A DNA stretch of 64,000 bases, taken from assembly GCF_900217235.1 (NCBI RefSeq), contig NZ_LT907975.1:3695001-3759000 (forward strand), read 5' to 3'. Below, in pieces: positions 35,701 to 43,692 of this stretch (positions within the stretch are counted from its first letter, which is position 1; each line of letters starts with the position of its first letter). The notes beneath the pieces were generated by a model, which worked only from the letters and a program-made list of their open reading frames with translations, was not told the DNA's origin and searched no databases. The translations under genes and the position numbers were made by a program. This DNA is from Pseudodesulfovibrio profundus (lineage in GTDB: Bacteria; Desulfobacterota; Desulfovibrionia; Desulfovibrionales; Desulfovibrionaceae).

Positions 35701-36070
35701 AATCGATGATCGGGATGGTCGGTTGCACCGCCTTACCGTTGATGAATTCTTTTACAGTGATCCCAAGTGTCAGCTTGTCGTAAATGCGTTCGTTAGCGGT
35801 GAGTAGTCCTTCATTCAGTCCCGGCGAAGACAGTTCCCGGATGATTTGCTCGATGGCGTTAGGGGATAGGTGGTGCCGTTCTCCGTTCCAATCAAATTGA
35901 CGGGCCTGGAGGAACCTTACCAGTTCATCCTTAAGCAACACTTCTCGGTTTGACCCGCGCTTGCTCATGCATTCGGTTGGGGAAACGTATGTCCAGCCAA
36001 GGTTGGTGAGAATTTGGAGGGCTGGTATCTTTGCGCTGTATTCTTCTCTGGTTTCGGGTGTCTGGTGCAT
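32777..36070 (-). CDS. hsdR: Type I restriction enzyme subunit R
   Basis: A 1097-residue HsdR. The N-terminal nuclease has RIPDLVCFVNGIPLVVIEAK (PD...ExK). The SF2 helicase motor follows: GGVIWHTTGSGKSFTMVFLS (motif I), VIIVTDRVDLEKQL, IIVLIDEGHRSTGG (motif II, here DEGH), ASYIAFTGTPLL (motif III) and the C-terminal helicase lobe with LLTGFDEPKNTVLYID and AIARVNRLHEAKDFG. A helical C-terminus docks to the methylase. It translocates and cuts unmodified DNA. It starts nine bases after the DUF3800 gene. No truncation or frameshift was seen, so the enzyme should be active. Confidence 0.95.
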   Translation of the reverse strand: MHQTPETREEYSAKIPALQILTNLGWTYVSPTECMSKRGSNREVLLKDELVRFLQARQFDWNGERHHLSPNAIEQIIRELSSPGLNEGLLTANERIYDKLTLGITVKEFINGKAVQPTIPIIDWNNPENNLFTVTEEMEVISSGGTHKRIPDLVCFVNGIPLVVIEAKRPESGNPNKSMLDEGVSQSIRNQKKDEIPQLFCYAQLLLAISNTEGRYGTTMTPKKFWATWREEELDDAVFHEVKNTPLSDVAKDAIFTDRPAKMRIYFESLWSQDVLPTDQDRLLISLLKKDRLLEMIKYFIIFDKRVGKIVARYQQAFGIKSMLERVKELDDKGGREGGVIWHTTGSGKSFTMVFLSKALLLEPELRDCRVIIVTDRVDLEKQLSKTFLSGGAYGSAVAAKKEGAKAKVRSGRDLAKRIGKGTDRIIFTIIDKFSTASKLSECYNPSDKIIVLIDEGHRSTGGETFERMRTVLPNASYIAFTGTPLLKGDKTENKFGRIIHSYTMQRAVEDGTVTPLLYEERRPELDVNESAIDNWFEKITARLTDEQRTDLKKKFANKGAVYGSENRIELIAWDIATHFADNIKALGMGLKGQLATDSKLSAIRFKKYLDETGLVSSAVIISPPDTREGHSDVNESNLPEIQQWFKDTVGNAANAEQYERETIEAFGTDEGVDILIVVDKLLTGFDEPKNTVLYIDKPLKEHNLLQAIARVNRLHEAKDFGLLIDYRGILKELDTTLKQYQDLQERTQGGFDVDDIDGLYQQVGTEYKKLPMLNERLWGIFKDVQNKQDLEQYRQVLIPQFIEEEDGVTTDTRQKVREDFYQALTEYGLCLKVALASRSFYEDGSFSEKDISRYKADLRFFTNLRKIVRQDAQETVDYSAYEEQIRRLVDKHVVGDSIQESEGVILVDDMSKDDDPKNWTKEKTRNETDIIRTRVKKTIEQELGDDPYAQKVFSELLREAIAQAEKMFDHPNKQFELFEEFEAQVKRRSGLGIPKELDESETAKAYYGTFRLILGEDHFQTIELEEEQKLIEEAITIDSIVGNAVAEHSLNPQSMESSIKAGILPSLFKLIGLDKAKDVIEHIIQITRVRLSNGNR

Positions 36071-36079
36071 TGTTTGATC

Positions 36080-37297
36080 CTATGTTGAAGAGGAGGGCTC
36101 TTCCTCTGGAGTGACTTTCTCAGTGGATAGTTCAAGAAATGTATCGGAGTAGCACTCAACTAATGATTTTAGGATTTGGAATTCGTGAGAATCCAGAATG
36201 TCCACATCAGTGCCAACATCAGCTTTAATGACAGATTGAGCACTTCTTAATCGACCCAGCATAGGCTCTATAATGCTGCGATTGTGTTCAAGGTAAGCGT
36301 GTATGTCCTGCTCGGAAGAAGCCAGCCTATAACCTTTACTTTTCCCTGATAAGACTATTCCAGCATCACGGATTTTGCCGATAATTTTAGAGCGAAATGT
36401 GGGCTCTTTAGGTTTGTCAAAACCCAGGTTCTCCAGATGACTCCTTAACTGTGACGCGGACAAAGAGTCTTTACTGTCACAGTCGAAAAACTGATGAAAA
36501 AGTAGCTTCTGCACAACTGCACTTTGCATCCTGCAAAACTCGTCTCCAGCGGTTTTGTTGTCTTCGACAAAATCAATGGCGCGATTTCTCACCGAGTCCA
36601 GTAGCGCATCGTCCTGTCCACAGATGCCAGACTCACCCCTTTCCCTGCGTCTTATAGGCCAAGCCTCAATGTGCAATTCCTTGGGCCGAAGAATCTTTCT
36701 GAATTGTTCCGAATGTGATCCTTTCTTGGTGTCGATGAAGCAATATCCCAGTGTTCCTGTGATGAGGTCTGCGAGCTGAAGCAGTGGCGTTTCCGCACTA
36801 TCCCCAAAGTCATGGGTGAAGCTCGACATCAGGTTTAGCATTTTGCCTTTCAGATACCCCTCGTAGCTTGCCATATAGTCTTGTCCGCCAATGGTGTCAG
36901 CGATGACATGGAGGCTACTAAATTCGCTAGATACTCGTTCGTAGAGCATCCTGTTGATGTACTTATAGTAGCTCTTCTTGTGTTGCAGTCCTGATTCGCG
37001 GAAGATGAGGTCCTTGTTGATGATAAGAGCATAGTAGCTGAAATCCAGGTCTTTTACTTCCTGGAGAAACCTTAAGCGTCTATCGTGGTTTTTGCCGATC
37101 CTACTACTTTTGATCTCCGCACCACCACAAAGCCTTTTGGACATGTCTAGCAGCACGTTGGAAAGCTTCTCGTTGTCACTTTCTTTGACCAGAACGGCAG
37201 TGCAGATAAACAGATTCGACTCCCCGTTCGTGGAGGTGTCGAGGACGTTGGTACCTGTTTCGTCAACATAGGCGATATACTTGGTGGGAGTGCTCAT
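36080..37297 (-). CDS. DUF3800 protein inserted in the type I restriction operon
   Basis: A 405-residue protein. The N-terminal 190 residues are DUF3800: KYIAYVDETGTNVL (family motif, xDESG-like), later the conserved Asp region ETPLLQLADLITGTLGYCF, matching the RNase H-like fold proposed for the family. The C-terminal part (from about 210) has DALLDSVRNRAIDFVED and a segment resembling a winged helix (SQLRSHLENLGFDKPKEP, IIGKIRDAGIVLSGKSKG). The gene sits between hsdS and hsdR with gaps of 8 and 9 bases, so it is part of the restriction system. DUF3800 proteins recur in defence loci; the enzyme activity is not known. Confidence 0.85.
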   Translation of the reverse strand: MSTPTKYIAYVDETGTNVLDTSTNGESNLFICTAVLVKESDNEKLSNVLLDMSKRLCGGAEIKSSRIGKNHDRRLRFLQEVKDLDFSYYALIINKDLIFRESGLQHKKSYYKYINRMLYERVSSEFSSLHVIADTIGGQDYMASYEGYLKGKMLNLMSSFTHDFGDSAETPLLQLADLITGTLGYCFIDTKKGSHSEQFRKILRPKELHIEAWPIRRRERGESGICGQDDALLDSVRNRAIDFVEDNKTAGDEFCRMQSAVVQKLLFHQFFDCDSKDSLSASQLRSHLENLGFDKPKEPTFRSKIIGKIRDAGIVLSGKSKGYRLASSEQDIHAYLEHNRSIIEPMLGRLRSAQSVIKADVGTDVDILDSHEFQILKSLVECYSDTFLELSTEKVTPEEEPSSST

Positions 37298-37305
37298 GGG
37301 GTGTA

Positions 37306-38505
37306 CTAGACCTCCACTCGCCGTTTGCCGGTGAGGAGTTGCTGCATCAGAGCTTGCTTTTCATGGGTAGCAAAGGCTTTTTGATCATGTAGTGCTTGGA
37401 GCATAGAGGTGTTAGCGTCGAGCACGGTACAAATTGCTTTTTGTTCTTCAAGTGGTGGCAAATCTATCTGATATGCTTTGATAAAGTCTGTAGGAACTCG
37501 GCGTTGTCCTGCGGACCCTTGCATGTTTGCTTCACCACGAAATCTGAACTCGTAACTTTTTGTGATGTAATAGATAAATCGTGGATGAAGTGCTTGCTTG
37601 CCCCGGATGACGTGAAATTCCGTCGTACCAAACCCAACACCGTTAACGAGTCCCGTAGCCTGAGCACCTTTGCCGTTCTCAAAGCAAGGTGTAATTTTAG
37701 CTACTAAGACATCATCCTCGGCGAATGCAGAGAACCCCTTAGAAACATCATCATAATTTCGGGTGGCAAGGGAGATTATTTGCGCACTCTCTGATACTGC
37801 GTCCATTGGGATGAAGGAAACAAGTCCGTCTGATGGCTTTGCAGATTTCTTCGGGTTAATCTGTGCAACTTTGCCCAGCCGCACCTCCTTCCACTCCCCA
37901 CTGAACCCCGGCAGACGCTTCTTGCCCGTCAGCAGTTGCTGCATGAGCGCCTTTTTCTGCTGCTGGCTGTTCTCGATCAGCTTGTCCACCGTCTCAATCG
38001 CCTTGTCCCAGGTGGACAGGATGCGGGCGATCTTCTTTTGCTCAGAGAGGGGGGGAGTTGGAATAACAACACGTCCAAACTCTTTTTGTCCTAGCGTTTT
38101 GTTTCTCCCGGCTCCTCCAGGAGAGGCAATGCCTAGCAAATACTTTCCCTTAGGTGAGAGAAAATAGCGATGCAGATAATCCACACAAGCGACATCTTCC
38201 TTTGCTTGATATTGTGGGAATCTGTGCGAAGCTATGAACCCCTCTTCAGCATTAGATGTCTTAGCTACAGCCTGCTCCCAAGCAAATACAATATTTAAGG
38301 TGAAACATCCTGGGATTACTTCGAATACTCTTTTGTTGCCTAAGGTTTTACCTCTGACAGGTTCTTTGTGAAATATTCCTTTTCCATGGGAGCGGATGCC
38401 AATTTCTCTATAGAGCTGATCCGACTCTACCTGAACTGGAGTTCGCACTTGTTCCAGCAAATCCTCAACTTTTAGGAGAGCCCACCCATTAGGCGTCATA
38501 GCCAA
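37306..38505 (-). CDS. hsdS: Type I restriction specificity subunit S
   Basis: A 399-residue HsdS with two target recognition domains and two conserved helices. The first domain covers about residues 1-165, and the helix after it contains LSEQKKIARILSTWDKAIET; the second covers about 195-355, closed by LPPLEEQKAICTVLDANTSM. QQKKALMQQLLTGKKRLPGF after the first unit is repeated as EKQALMQQLLTGKRRV at the very end, the usual internal duplication. It defines the two half-sites of the recognition sequence. It overlaps hsdM by 17 bases. The recognition sequence cannot be read from this. Confidence 0.94.
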   Translation of the reverse strand: MAMTPNGWALLKVEDLLEQVRTPVQVESDQLYREIGIRSHGKGIFHKEPVRGKTLGNKRVFEVIPGCFTLNIVFAWEQAVAKTSNAEEGFIASHRFPQYQAKEDVACVDYLHRYFLSPKGKYLLGIASPGGAGRNKTLGQKEFGRVVIPTPPLSEQKKIARILSTWDKAIETVDKLIENSQQQKKALMQQLLTGKKRLPGFSGEWKEVRLGKVAQINPKKSAKPSDGLVSFIPMDAVSESAQIISLATRNYDDVSKGFSAFAEDDVLVAKITPCFENGKGAQATGLVNGVGFGTTEFHVIRGKQALHPRFIYYITKSYEFRFRGEANMQGSAGQRRVPTDFIKAYQIDLPPLEEQKAICTVLDANTSMLQALHDQKAFATHEKQALMQQLLTGKRRVEV

Positions 38506-40000
38506 GCTCCTTGAGGTGGCCCGCCATCTGAGCTTCCAGCTTCTCCAAATCGGCTTTCAGCACATTCCGTTCCGCAAGCACTGCGTTAAGATCAATCTCC
38601 TCTTCCTCCTCGAAAGTATCCACGTAGCGAGGAAGATTAAGGTTGAAATCATTCTCCACAATTTCATCATAACTCGCCAAATAAGAGTACTTATCTAGGC
38701 TCTCACGTGTCTTTCCTGTTGCCAGTATTTTTTCAATGTCTTCGGAGCGTAAAATATTCTGGTTGGTTCCTTCTTGATATTCTTGGGACGCATCAATAAA
38801 CAATATATTTGTGTCCTTTTTATCCTTGCGGAATACGAGGATTGCGGCAGGAATACCTGTCCCATAAAAAAGCTTTGCTGGCAGCCCGATCACCATATCC
38901 AGGAGGTTCTCTTCGATCAGTTGTTTGCGGATTTTTCCCTCAGCAGCAGCGCGGAAGAGTACGCCGTGAGGAACAACCACACCCATGCGCCCACTGCCCG
39001 GTTTCAACGTCTCAATCATGTGGAGGATGAACGCATAATCGCCCTTGGTCTTGGGCGGTATGCCACGCCGGAATCGACCGAATCGATCACTGTCAGCAGA
39101 CTCATGACCCCACTTCGCCAGCGAGAAAGGCGGGTTCGCCACAACGATGTCGAAATGCTTGAGCTGATCGTCCCCATCCAGCAGAAGCGGATTGCGGAGG
39201 GTGTCACCCCATTCGATCTTGTGGTTGTCCTCGCCGTGCAGGAACATATTCATCTTTGCCAACGCCCAAGTAGAACCGATGGCTTCCTGCCCGAACAGCG
39301 CGTACTTCTTGGAGTCGAAATGCTCTTTGACTTGCCGTCCGCATTTCATGAGCAAAGACCCGGAACCACAAGCCGGATCGCATATTTCATCACCCTCCTG
39401 GGGCGTGACCAACTGAGCGATAAGCTGCGACACTTCCGGCGGCGTATAGAACTCGCCAGCCTTTTTCCCAGACGTTGCAGCAAAATGCTTAATAAGGAAT
39501 TCGTATGCGTTGCCGATGATGTCCAGATTGCCGATGCGTGAGGGGCGGAGGTTCAGTTCAGGCTTGTTGAAGTCCTCCAGCATGTGCCGCAGGATGTCGT
39601 TCTTCTGCTTGTCGTCGCCGAGCTTGGTGGAGTTAAAGCTGATGTCCTGGAACACATCGTTTAGCTTGCCCATATTCGCTTCTTCAATCCCATGCAGAGC
39701 CTTATCGATACGCTCGCCATTGCCCGGCTCGAAACGCCTATCAAAGAGGTAGTAGAAGCTGGATTCCTTGGGCAGCAGGAACCGCTCGTTCTTCATCATT
39801 TCCTCGATGAGTTCTGGGCTGTCGCCGAAATCCGCTTTGTATTTGTCATAATGATCCCGCCAGACATCACTGATGTACTTGAGGAACAGCATGGTCAGGA
39901 CGTAATCCTTGTACGCGCTTGCATCGACCACACCTCGGAAGGTGTCACAAGCATCCCATACAGCGTCATTGACTTCTTTTTGGCTGACTTTGTTTGTCAT
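38489..40000 (-). CDS. hsdM: Type I restriction DNA methylase subunit M
   Basis: A 503-residue adenine-N6 methyltransferase. An N-terminal helical domain (VWDACDTFRGVVDASAYKDY) is followed by the catalytic domain with EFYTPPEVSQLIAQLV, motif I GDEICDPACGSGSLLMK and motif IV FDIVVANPPFSLA (NPPF). Later MGVVVPHGVLFRAAAEGKIR and YGTGIPAAILVFRKDK are typical of HsdM. The start codon overlaps the stop of the half-size specificity gene (TAATG), with GGAG in reach. With HsdS it methylates host DNA; with HsdR it forms the nuclease. Confidence 0.95.
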   Translation of the reverse strand: MTNKVSQKEVNDAVWDACDTFRGVVDASAYKDYVLTMLFLKYISDVWRDHYDKYKADFGDSPELIEEMMKNERFLLPKESSFYYLFDRRFEPGNGERIDKALHGIEEANMGKLNDVFQDISFNSTKLGDDKQKNDILRHMLEDFNKPELNLRPSRIGNLDIIGNAYEFLIKHFAATSGKKAGEFYTPPEVSQLIAQLVTPQEGDEICDPACGSGSLLMKCGRQVKEHFDSKKYALFGQEAIGSTWALAKMNMFLHGEDNHKIEWGDTLRNPLLLDGDDQLKHFDIVVANPPFSLAKWGHESADSDRFGRFRRGIPPKTKGDYAFILHMIETLKPGSGRMGVVVPHGVLFRAAAEGKIRKQLIEENLLDMVIGLPAKLFYGTGIPAAILVFRKDKKDTNILFIDASQEYQEGTNQNILRSEDIEKILATGKTRESLDKYSYLASYDEIVENDFNLNLPRYVDTFEEEEEIDLNAVLAERNVLKADLEKLEAQMAGHLKELGYDA

Positions 40001-40581
40001 TATTTTTCTCCAGAAAATATGTTGTTAGATACAGCTGTCATCATTTGGGTTCGATTGGATATGAGCTTGTTGTAGGTTTCAAGCTCTTTTTCATAGCACT
40101 CTACAAGGCGAACGACCTGGGCCTGCTTTTCCATTGAAGGTATGGTGATTACTAGCCCTTCCAAGGCTTTTTTGGTGACGTTGCGCTGGACTGTACCACC
40201 ACAATGCTCAGCGATATATCGCTTTGTTTGTTCCTGATTTAGTTGCCACATTAAGAATTTGGGGATGAGCTTGGTCTTGTCTCGTATCTTAAGCTGGAAA
40301 AAAACTGGTGAGCACACAACATCCTCAGCGATTCCTTCCATGGATATGGCAACGTTTTTATTGCCACGTGCTAAAAAAAGGATGTCATCACTCTCAATAA
40401 GGTTTGGTGCTTTTTTCCCCGTCAACATTGACCGGCTAATGTCCGTCCAATTGACCTGGTTGCGCTCGTTGATGTCCTTTATCTGCACCACCTGAACTTC
40501 GCCGTCAGGCTGCTCCTTGATCTTCCCACGATATGGGTAGCCAGGATTGATTTGGACACAATCAATTAAAGTCTTTTCCAT
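40000..40581 (-). CDS. Half-size type I specificity subunit (single recognition domain)
   Basis: A 193-residue protein with one target recognition domain and one conserved helix. QVVQIKDINERNQVNW, DDILFLARGNKNVAISM, FFQLKIRDKTKLIPKFLMWQ and VTKKALEGLVITIPSMEKQA followed by VVRLVECYEKELETYNKLI are the normal HsdS half-unit sequence. It lies upstream of hsdM and overlaps it by one base, while a complete two-domain hsdS lies downstream. The two recognition domains of the full HsdS are different from it. It could dimerise to give a second, symmetric specificity, act as a swap partner, or be the older S gene. The start at 40581 has AGG six bases ahead; ATGs at 40584 and 40593 are alternatives. Confidence 0.85.
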   Translation of the reverse strand: MEKTLIDCVQINPGYPYRGKIKEQPDGEVQVVQIKDINERNQVNWTDISRSMLTGKKAPNLIESDDILFLARGNKNVAISMEGIAEDVVCSPVFFQLKIRDKTKLIPKFLMWQLNQEQTKRYIAEHCGGTVQRNVTKKALEGLVITIPSMEKQAQVVRLVECYEKELETYNKLISNRTQMMTAVSNNIFSGEK

Positions 40582-40641
40582 CATTATCCTCATTCAAAGA
40601 AGGGGGAGAGAACCTCCCCCATTTCTACTATGTGACTACTG

Positions 40642-41670
40642 TTAGCCCCAGACACTAGCTGAACTGGAACTGTAGTAATGAACCTTCAGGGAACCATAGG
40701 CCCGGTTGCTTGAAAGCCGATTTGCCCGAGCGATGATTCTTTGGTTGTGGTCCGCGTTGGGATCACCATGGATGCCGACGAAAACCTGCTGCACCTTGCC
40801 TCGCTCAATGCGTTGCAAGATATGCTCGTCATTAGGAGCCAGCGACAAGCCGTGGATAAACAAAGAACCGCCGATAGACGAAAAGCTCCGCAGGGCTTTA
40901 TGCAAATAACCGCTATGAGAAATTTTGGTCATTTTCTTTTCGGTTGAGCCTTCAGAGACGAACAGCGGGAATGCACCATCGCTGATAGCTTTTCGGGATT
41001 GCTCCACAAGGGGGATGTCGGTCCTGTTCCAAGTGTACTTACGCAGCTGGTGTCCGGCATCAAAGAGGTGGAGTGCGCCGTGCAAGTAATGAACGTTTTG
41101 CCCGTGGGCATTACCGTTATCCCATACAACGTATTCAGCGTCTTCGTCTGCCGGGTCGCTTCTGAATCCATCATCGAAGTTGATCAGATTTTGATCCTTG
41201 GCATTCATCAAGGTCCAATACAACAGAATGTCATAGTTGAGAGTGTAAATACTCCCACTGTCCAGGAAGGGCTTCAGAAATCGCGTGCATGAAGCGTACT
41301 GATCTTCAGTGATGGAATAAGGTCGAGGCGGGTGGTTGCCCGCAATTGTCTCAACAAGAATTTCCTTCAAACGAAGGGCGTCCGCCTTCATTTGCTCTTT
41401 GGTTTGCTCCTGGCTCGGGAGATAGCACGTAAGAATCTGGGCAGCCTGTTCCAGCGTATATACGACTTGCTCAAAGTCCGTGGTGTCCAGCCGCTCAAAA
41501 ACCTTTTGCACTTCAGGGTGTGCCGAGAAGTTTGCTTTAGAAAAAAGCGAGTTATACGTGAAAATGTCAGGCTTCAGAGCGATACTAAAACCGTTACCCA
41601 ACAAGAGGTGGGTTTTGCCCTTAGTTCCTTTTGCGATAGCAAGTGCTGCTTCAAAATCAATCAAATCCAT
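40642..41670 (-). CDS. DUF4917 protein (SIR2-like fold suspected)
   Basis: A 342-residue protein of the DUF4917 family. KTHLLLGNGFSIALKPDIF near residue 20 has the GNGFS loop seen at the NAD-binding site of SIR2-like proteins. IYTLNYDILLYWTLMNAKDQ near 145 matches the xTNYDxLxE motif of that group, and LFIHGLSLAPNDEHILQRIE near the end is the GxSxxDxH motif of SIR2-like defence proteins. The start at 41670 follows AGGAG at five bases; frames further upstream are non-coding. It lies 48 bases upstream of the restriction operon on the same strand. An NAD-consuming effector role is inference; the family itself is uncharacterised. Confidence 0.85.
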   Translation of the reverse strand: MDLIDFEAALAIAKGTKGKTHLLLGNGFSIALKPDIFTYNSLFSKANFSAHPEVQKVFERLDTTDFEQVVYTLEQAAQILTCYLPSQEQTKEQMKADALRLKEILVETIAGNHPPRPYSITEDQYASCTRFLKPFLDSGSIYTLNYDILLYWTLMNAKDQNLINFDDGFRSDPADEDAEYVVWDNGNAHGQNVHYLHGALHLFDAGHQLRKYTWNRTDIPLVEQSRKAISDGAFPLFVSEGSTEKKMTKISHSGYLHKALRSFSSIGGSLFIHGLSLAPNDEHILQRIERGKVQQVFVGIHGDPNADHNQRIIARANRLSSNRAYGSLKVHYYSSSSASVWG

Positions 41671-41859
41671 AAATTCTCCTAAAAATAAGTACCTATGGAC
41701 CATCTTGAACAATGTGGACTTTTTAGGTAAAGATTACCTCAGAGATCAAGACCACTATGAGCTTGCGATGGACCATGTTCTGGCAAGCTGGTCTATGAAG
41801 GGCTGAATGTTGGCGCACTCGGCCTTTTTTTGCGACCTTCAACTGTCATCGTTCTACCC

Positions 41860-42087
41860 CTAGCCCTTAGGCGGGTAAGGGTCGTTTCCATGGCTGTCAG
41901 ACTGCCTGATTCGACCGTTTTTCCCGTGAATCTGGAATTCGGTTCCCTGGTTTCGGCTGATTTCGCGTCCGACAGAAATCGCTTCAGCCTGGGTTTCAGT
42001 TCGACGAGATGCCTTACTGTCGCCGTCCCTCTTCACCTGCCATCCCCCGTCGGGGTGCCGCATTGCGCGGTGTGTGTCTCGGGTCAT
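41860..42087 (-). CDS. DUF2188 small protein
   Basis: A 75-residue protein: MTRDTHRAMRHPDGGWQVKR, then SRRTETQAEAISVGREISRN and ending IRQSDSHGNDPYPPKG. This is the complete DUF2188 pattern (HPDGGWxVK, TQAEAIxxGREIxRNQG, SxGNDPxPPKG), a family of short DNA-associated or stress-related proteins of unknown function. The start at 42087 has GAGGAAGG five bases ahead; the longer frame upstream is not coding. It is GC-rich compared with the neighbouring DUF4917 gene, so it probably belongs to a different module. Confidence 0.87.
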   Translation of the reverse strand: MTRDTHRAMRHPDGGWQVKRDGDSKASRRTETQAEAISVGREISRNQGTEFQIHGKNGRIRQSDSHGNDPYPPKG

Positions 42088-42173
42088 AAAGACCTTCCTC
42101 TGCTTCGCTGTTTTTTGGTATTGTTGACTAGCGCGCGAAGCCTTTGCGCTGTCAATAGAAATGAGTAATAATG

Positions 42174-42204
42174 CATTATGCATCTTGGGTCAAGATGCGT
42201 AATG
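42174..42204. repeat. Imperfect palindrome upstream of the DUF2188 gene
   Basis: CATTATGCATCTT-GGGTC-AAGATGCGTAATG: 13-bp arms with one mismatch. The 327 bases between 42088 and 42414 hold no gene; this palindrome may be an operator or terminator. Confidence 0.5.
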
Positions 42205-42414
42205 GCAAATTGTGCAAAAAAATGATTGCAAGCTTCGCGACATGTCTTAATGCCGTTGCTGAATGGGGCGGACCAATATTGCGACGGGTATTAAGTGGGG
42301 TGGGCGGATTGGCGTTCGTGTCATGGGCTATTTGCCCACAGGCATGGCGGTGTGCTTATGGCTCCACTGAGGGTGAAGCCAGAAGAAGGCTGGTAACTAT
42401 CCGAATATAGTGCG

Positions 42415-43632
42415 CTACGCGTAGGTTGACAAAAGTCGCTCCAGGACTTCTGCCTGGATACCTGTTTCGACGTTGCCAGCGTAGCTGCTTGCGCCAGCAT
42501 ACGCCATCTGCTCCAAGCTAAGCTTCTTCCTGGCATCTAGGGCGACGTCCTTGGCTATCTTGTCTGCTTTACCGTTGATCGGGTGAAACTTGTAAAAGCT
42601 CCCCTCGTGGAGGTAGTGCAGAGCGTGGCAAATGGCGAACGCTTCGTGGTCCTCGAAGTCGTGACAGGCTGCTGCGATTGCCGTCCTGCCGATCGCCAGT
42701 TGCTCGTACATGTCGGGATCGGAGCAGGCGTCCCTGAACACTCCCAGAGCGGCGTCTCGCGCTAAATCTCTCGCTTCTTCGAACGATCCGGCAGGCATGA
42801 CCGCGTCGATCACGAGCCGTGCGCCCTTGTGCAGCACTTCATGCGCTATCTCATCGCTCGCTGAAGCCAGGGCTTCCAGGAGGAAGCTCCTCATCTCCTT
42901 TTCCGTGATCTCGACGTTCTCGTACCCGACGAACCCAAGCAATTCGTCAGCGATGGTGTGGGCGACGTGCCAGACTTCGGCCTCGACTGCTGCCAGGACG
43001 TGCTTTGACGTGACGGCGAACGTTGCGCCGAACGATATCGGGCCTCCGTGCTTCCAGGCGTAGCGCAGGGCGTGTTCCTGGTCGGTTTTGTAGCTGTACG
43101 CGCAGCCCCTTGCGATGTCTCCGTGGTGGCTCTGCACGGCCTCTATGGCTCTGTTCAGGGCCGGGATGAGGCTGTGTGATGCGGAGAGCAGGGCGCAGTC
43201 CCGTGCGTCCTGAGCAGCGGTTAAGCTGGAATGAGATTTGTCCTCGCGCATGATCGGCTGGGCGACCTCCCACATGCGTTCCTGGTACTCCTCGTGCTCA
43301 ACTTCACCGTGCGCGTAAAGGTGTGCCAGTCGCAGGAGGTCCTTGAGGCCGTCCTGGCTGACTTCAGCGTTCTCCCAGAGGGGCATGACGCGGTATGCGG
43401 CGTCTATGGCGAGCAGACGGAGTGTCTTCTCTATGAAACCTTCGTGCTGGTAAGGCACAGCGTCCATTGCATCCAGGCAGGCGTGAAGGCCGAGGCTTTC
43501 GAGTATGAACGGGAACGTGGGCAGGGCGTCCTCGGAGTCCGTCAGAAGGTCGAGCTTGGCCTTGGCGGTCGGCTGCATTCCGTCGTTGACGAGCTTGCCT
43601 TCCGCGATGGAAAGAAATTTTTTCATGGTCAT
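42415..43632 (-). CDS. Unknown island protein of the AWxxG family
   Basis: A 405-residue soluble, mostly helical protein, not recognised. It has no signal peptide and no catalytic motif. Residues 175-195 read EHALRYAWKHGGPISFGATF, which lines up with AYQKAWEKGDVIALAATVAA in the gene at 51751 and ALRQAWEKGSSIALAATLAP in the gene at 55616. In all three the motif is followed by a helix with regularly spaced hydrophobic residues. The frame is intact and GC-rich. It lies directly upstream, on the same strand, of nothing else and 60 bases downstream of the integrase gene, so it may be co-transcribed with it. An ATG two codons in (43626) has a better placed AGGA. Confidence 0.6.
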   Translation of the reverse strand: MTMKKFLSIAEGKLVNDGMQPTAKAKLDLLTDSEDALPTFPFILESLGLHACLDAMDAVPYQHEGFIEKTLRLLAIDAAYRVMPLWENAEVSQDGLKDLLRLAHLYAHGEVEHEEYQERMWEVAQPIMREDKSHSSLTAAQDARDCALLSASHSLIPALNRAIEAVQSHHGDIARGCAYSYKTDQEHALRYAWKHGGPISFGATFAVTSKHVLAAVEAEVWHVAHTIADELLGFVGYENVEITEKEMRSFLLEALASASDEIAHEVLHKGARLVIDAVMPAGSFEEARDLARDAALGVFRDACSDPDMYEQLAIGRTAIAAACHDFEDHEAFAICHALHYLHEGSFYKFHPINGKADKIAKDVALDARKKLSLEQMAYAGASSYAGNVETGIQAEVLERLLSTYA

Positions 43633-43692
43633 GTCCTGGATTGGAAGGATGGAGCTTGGGGCAACAAAACAGCACCCAAGCTGTTGGTTGGC

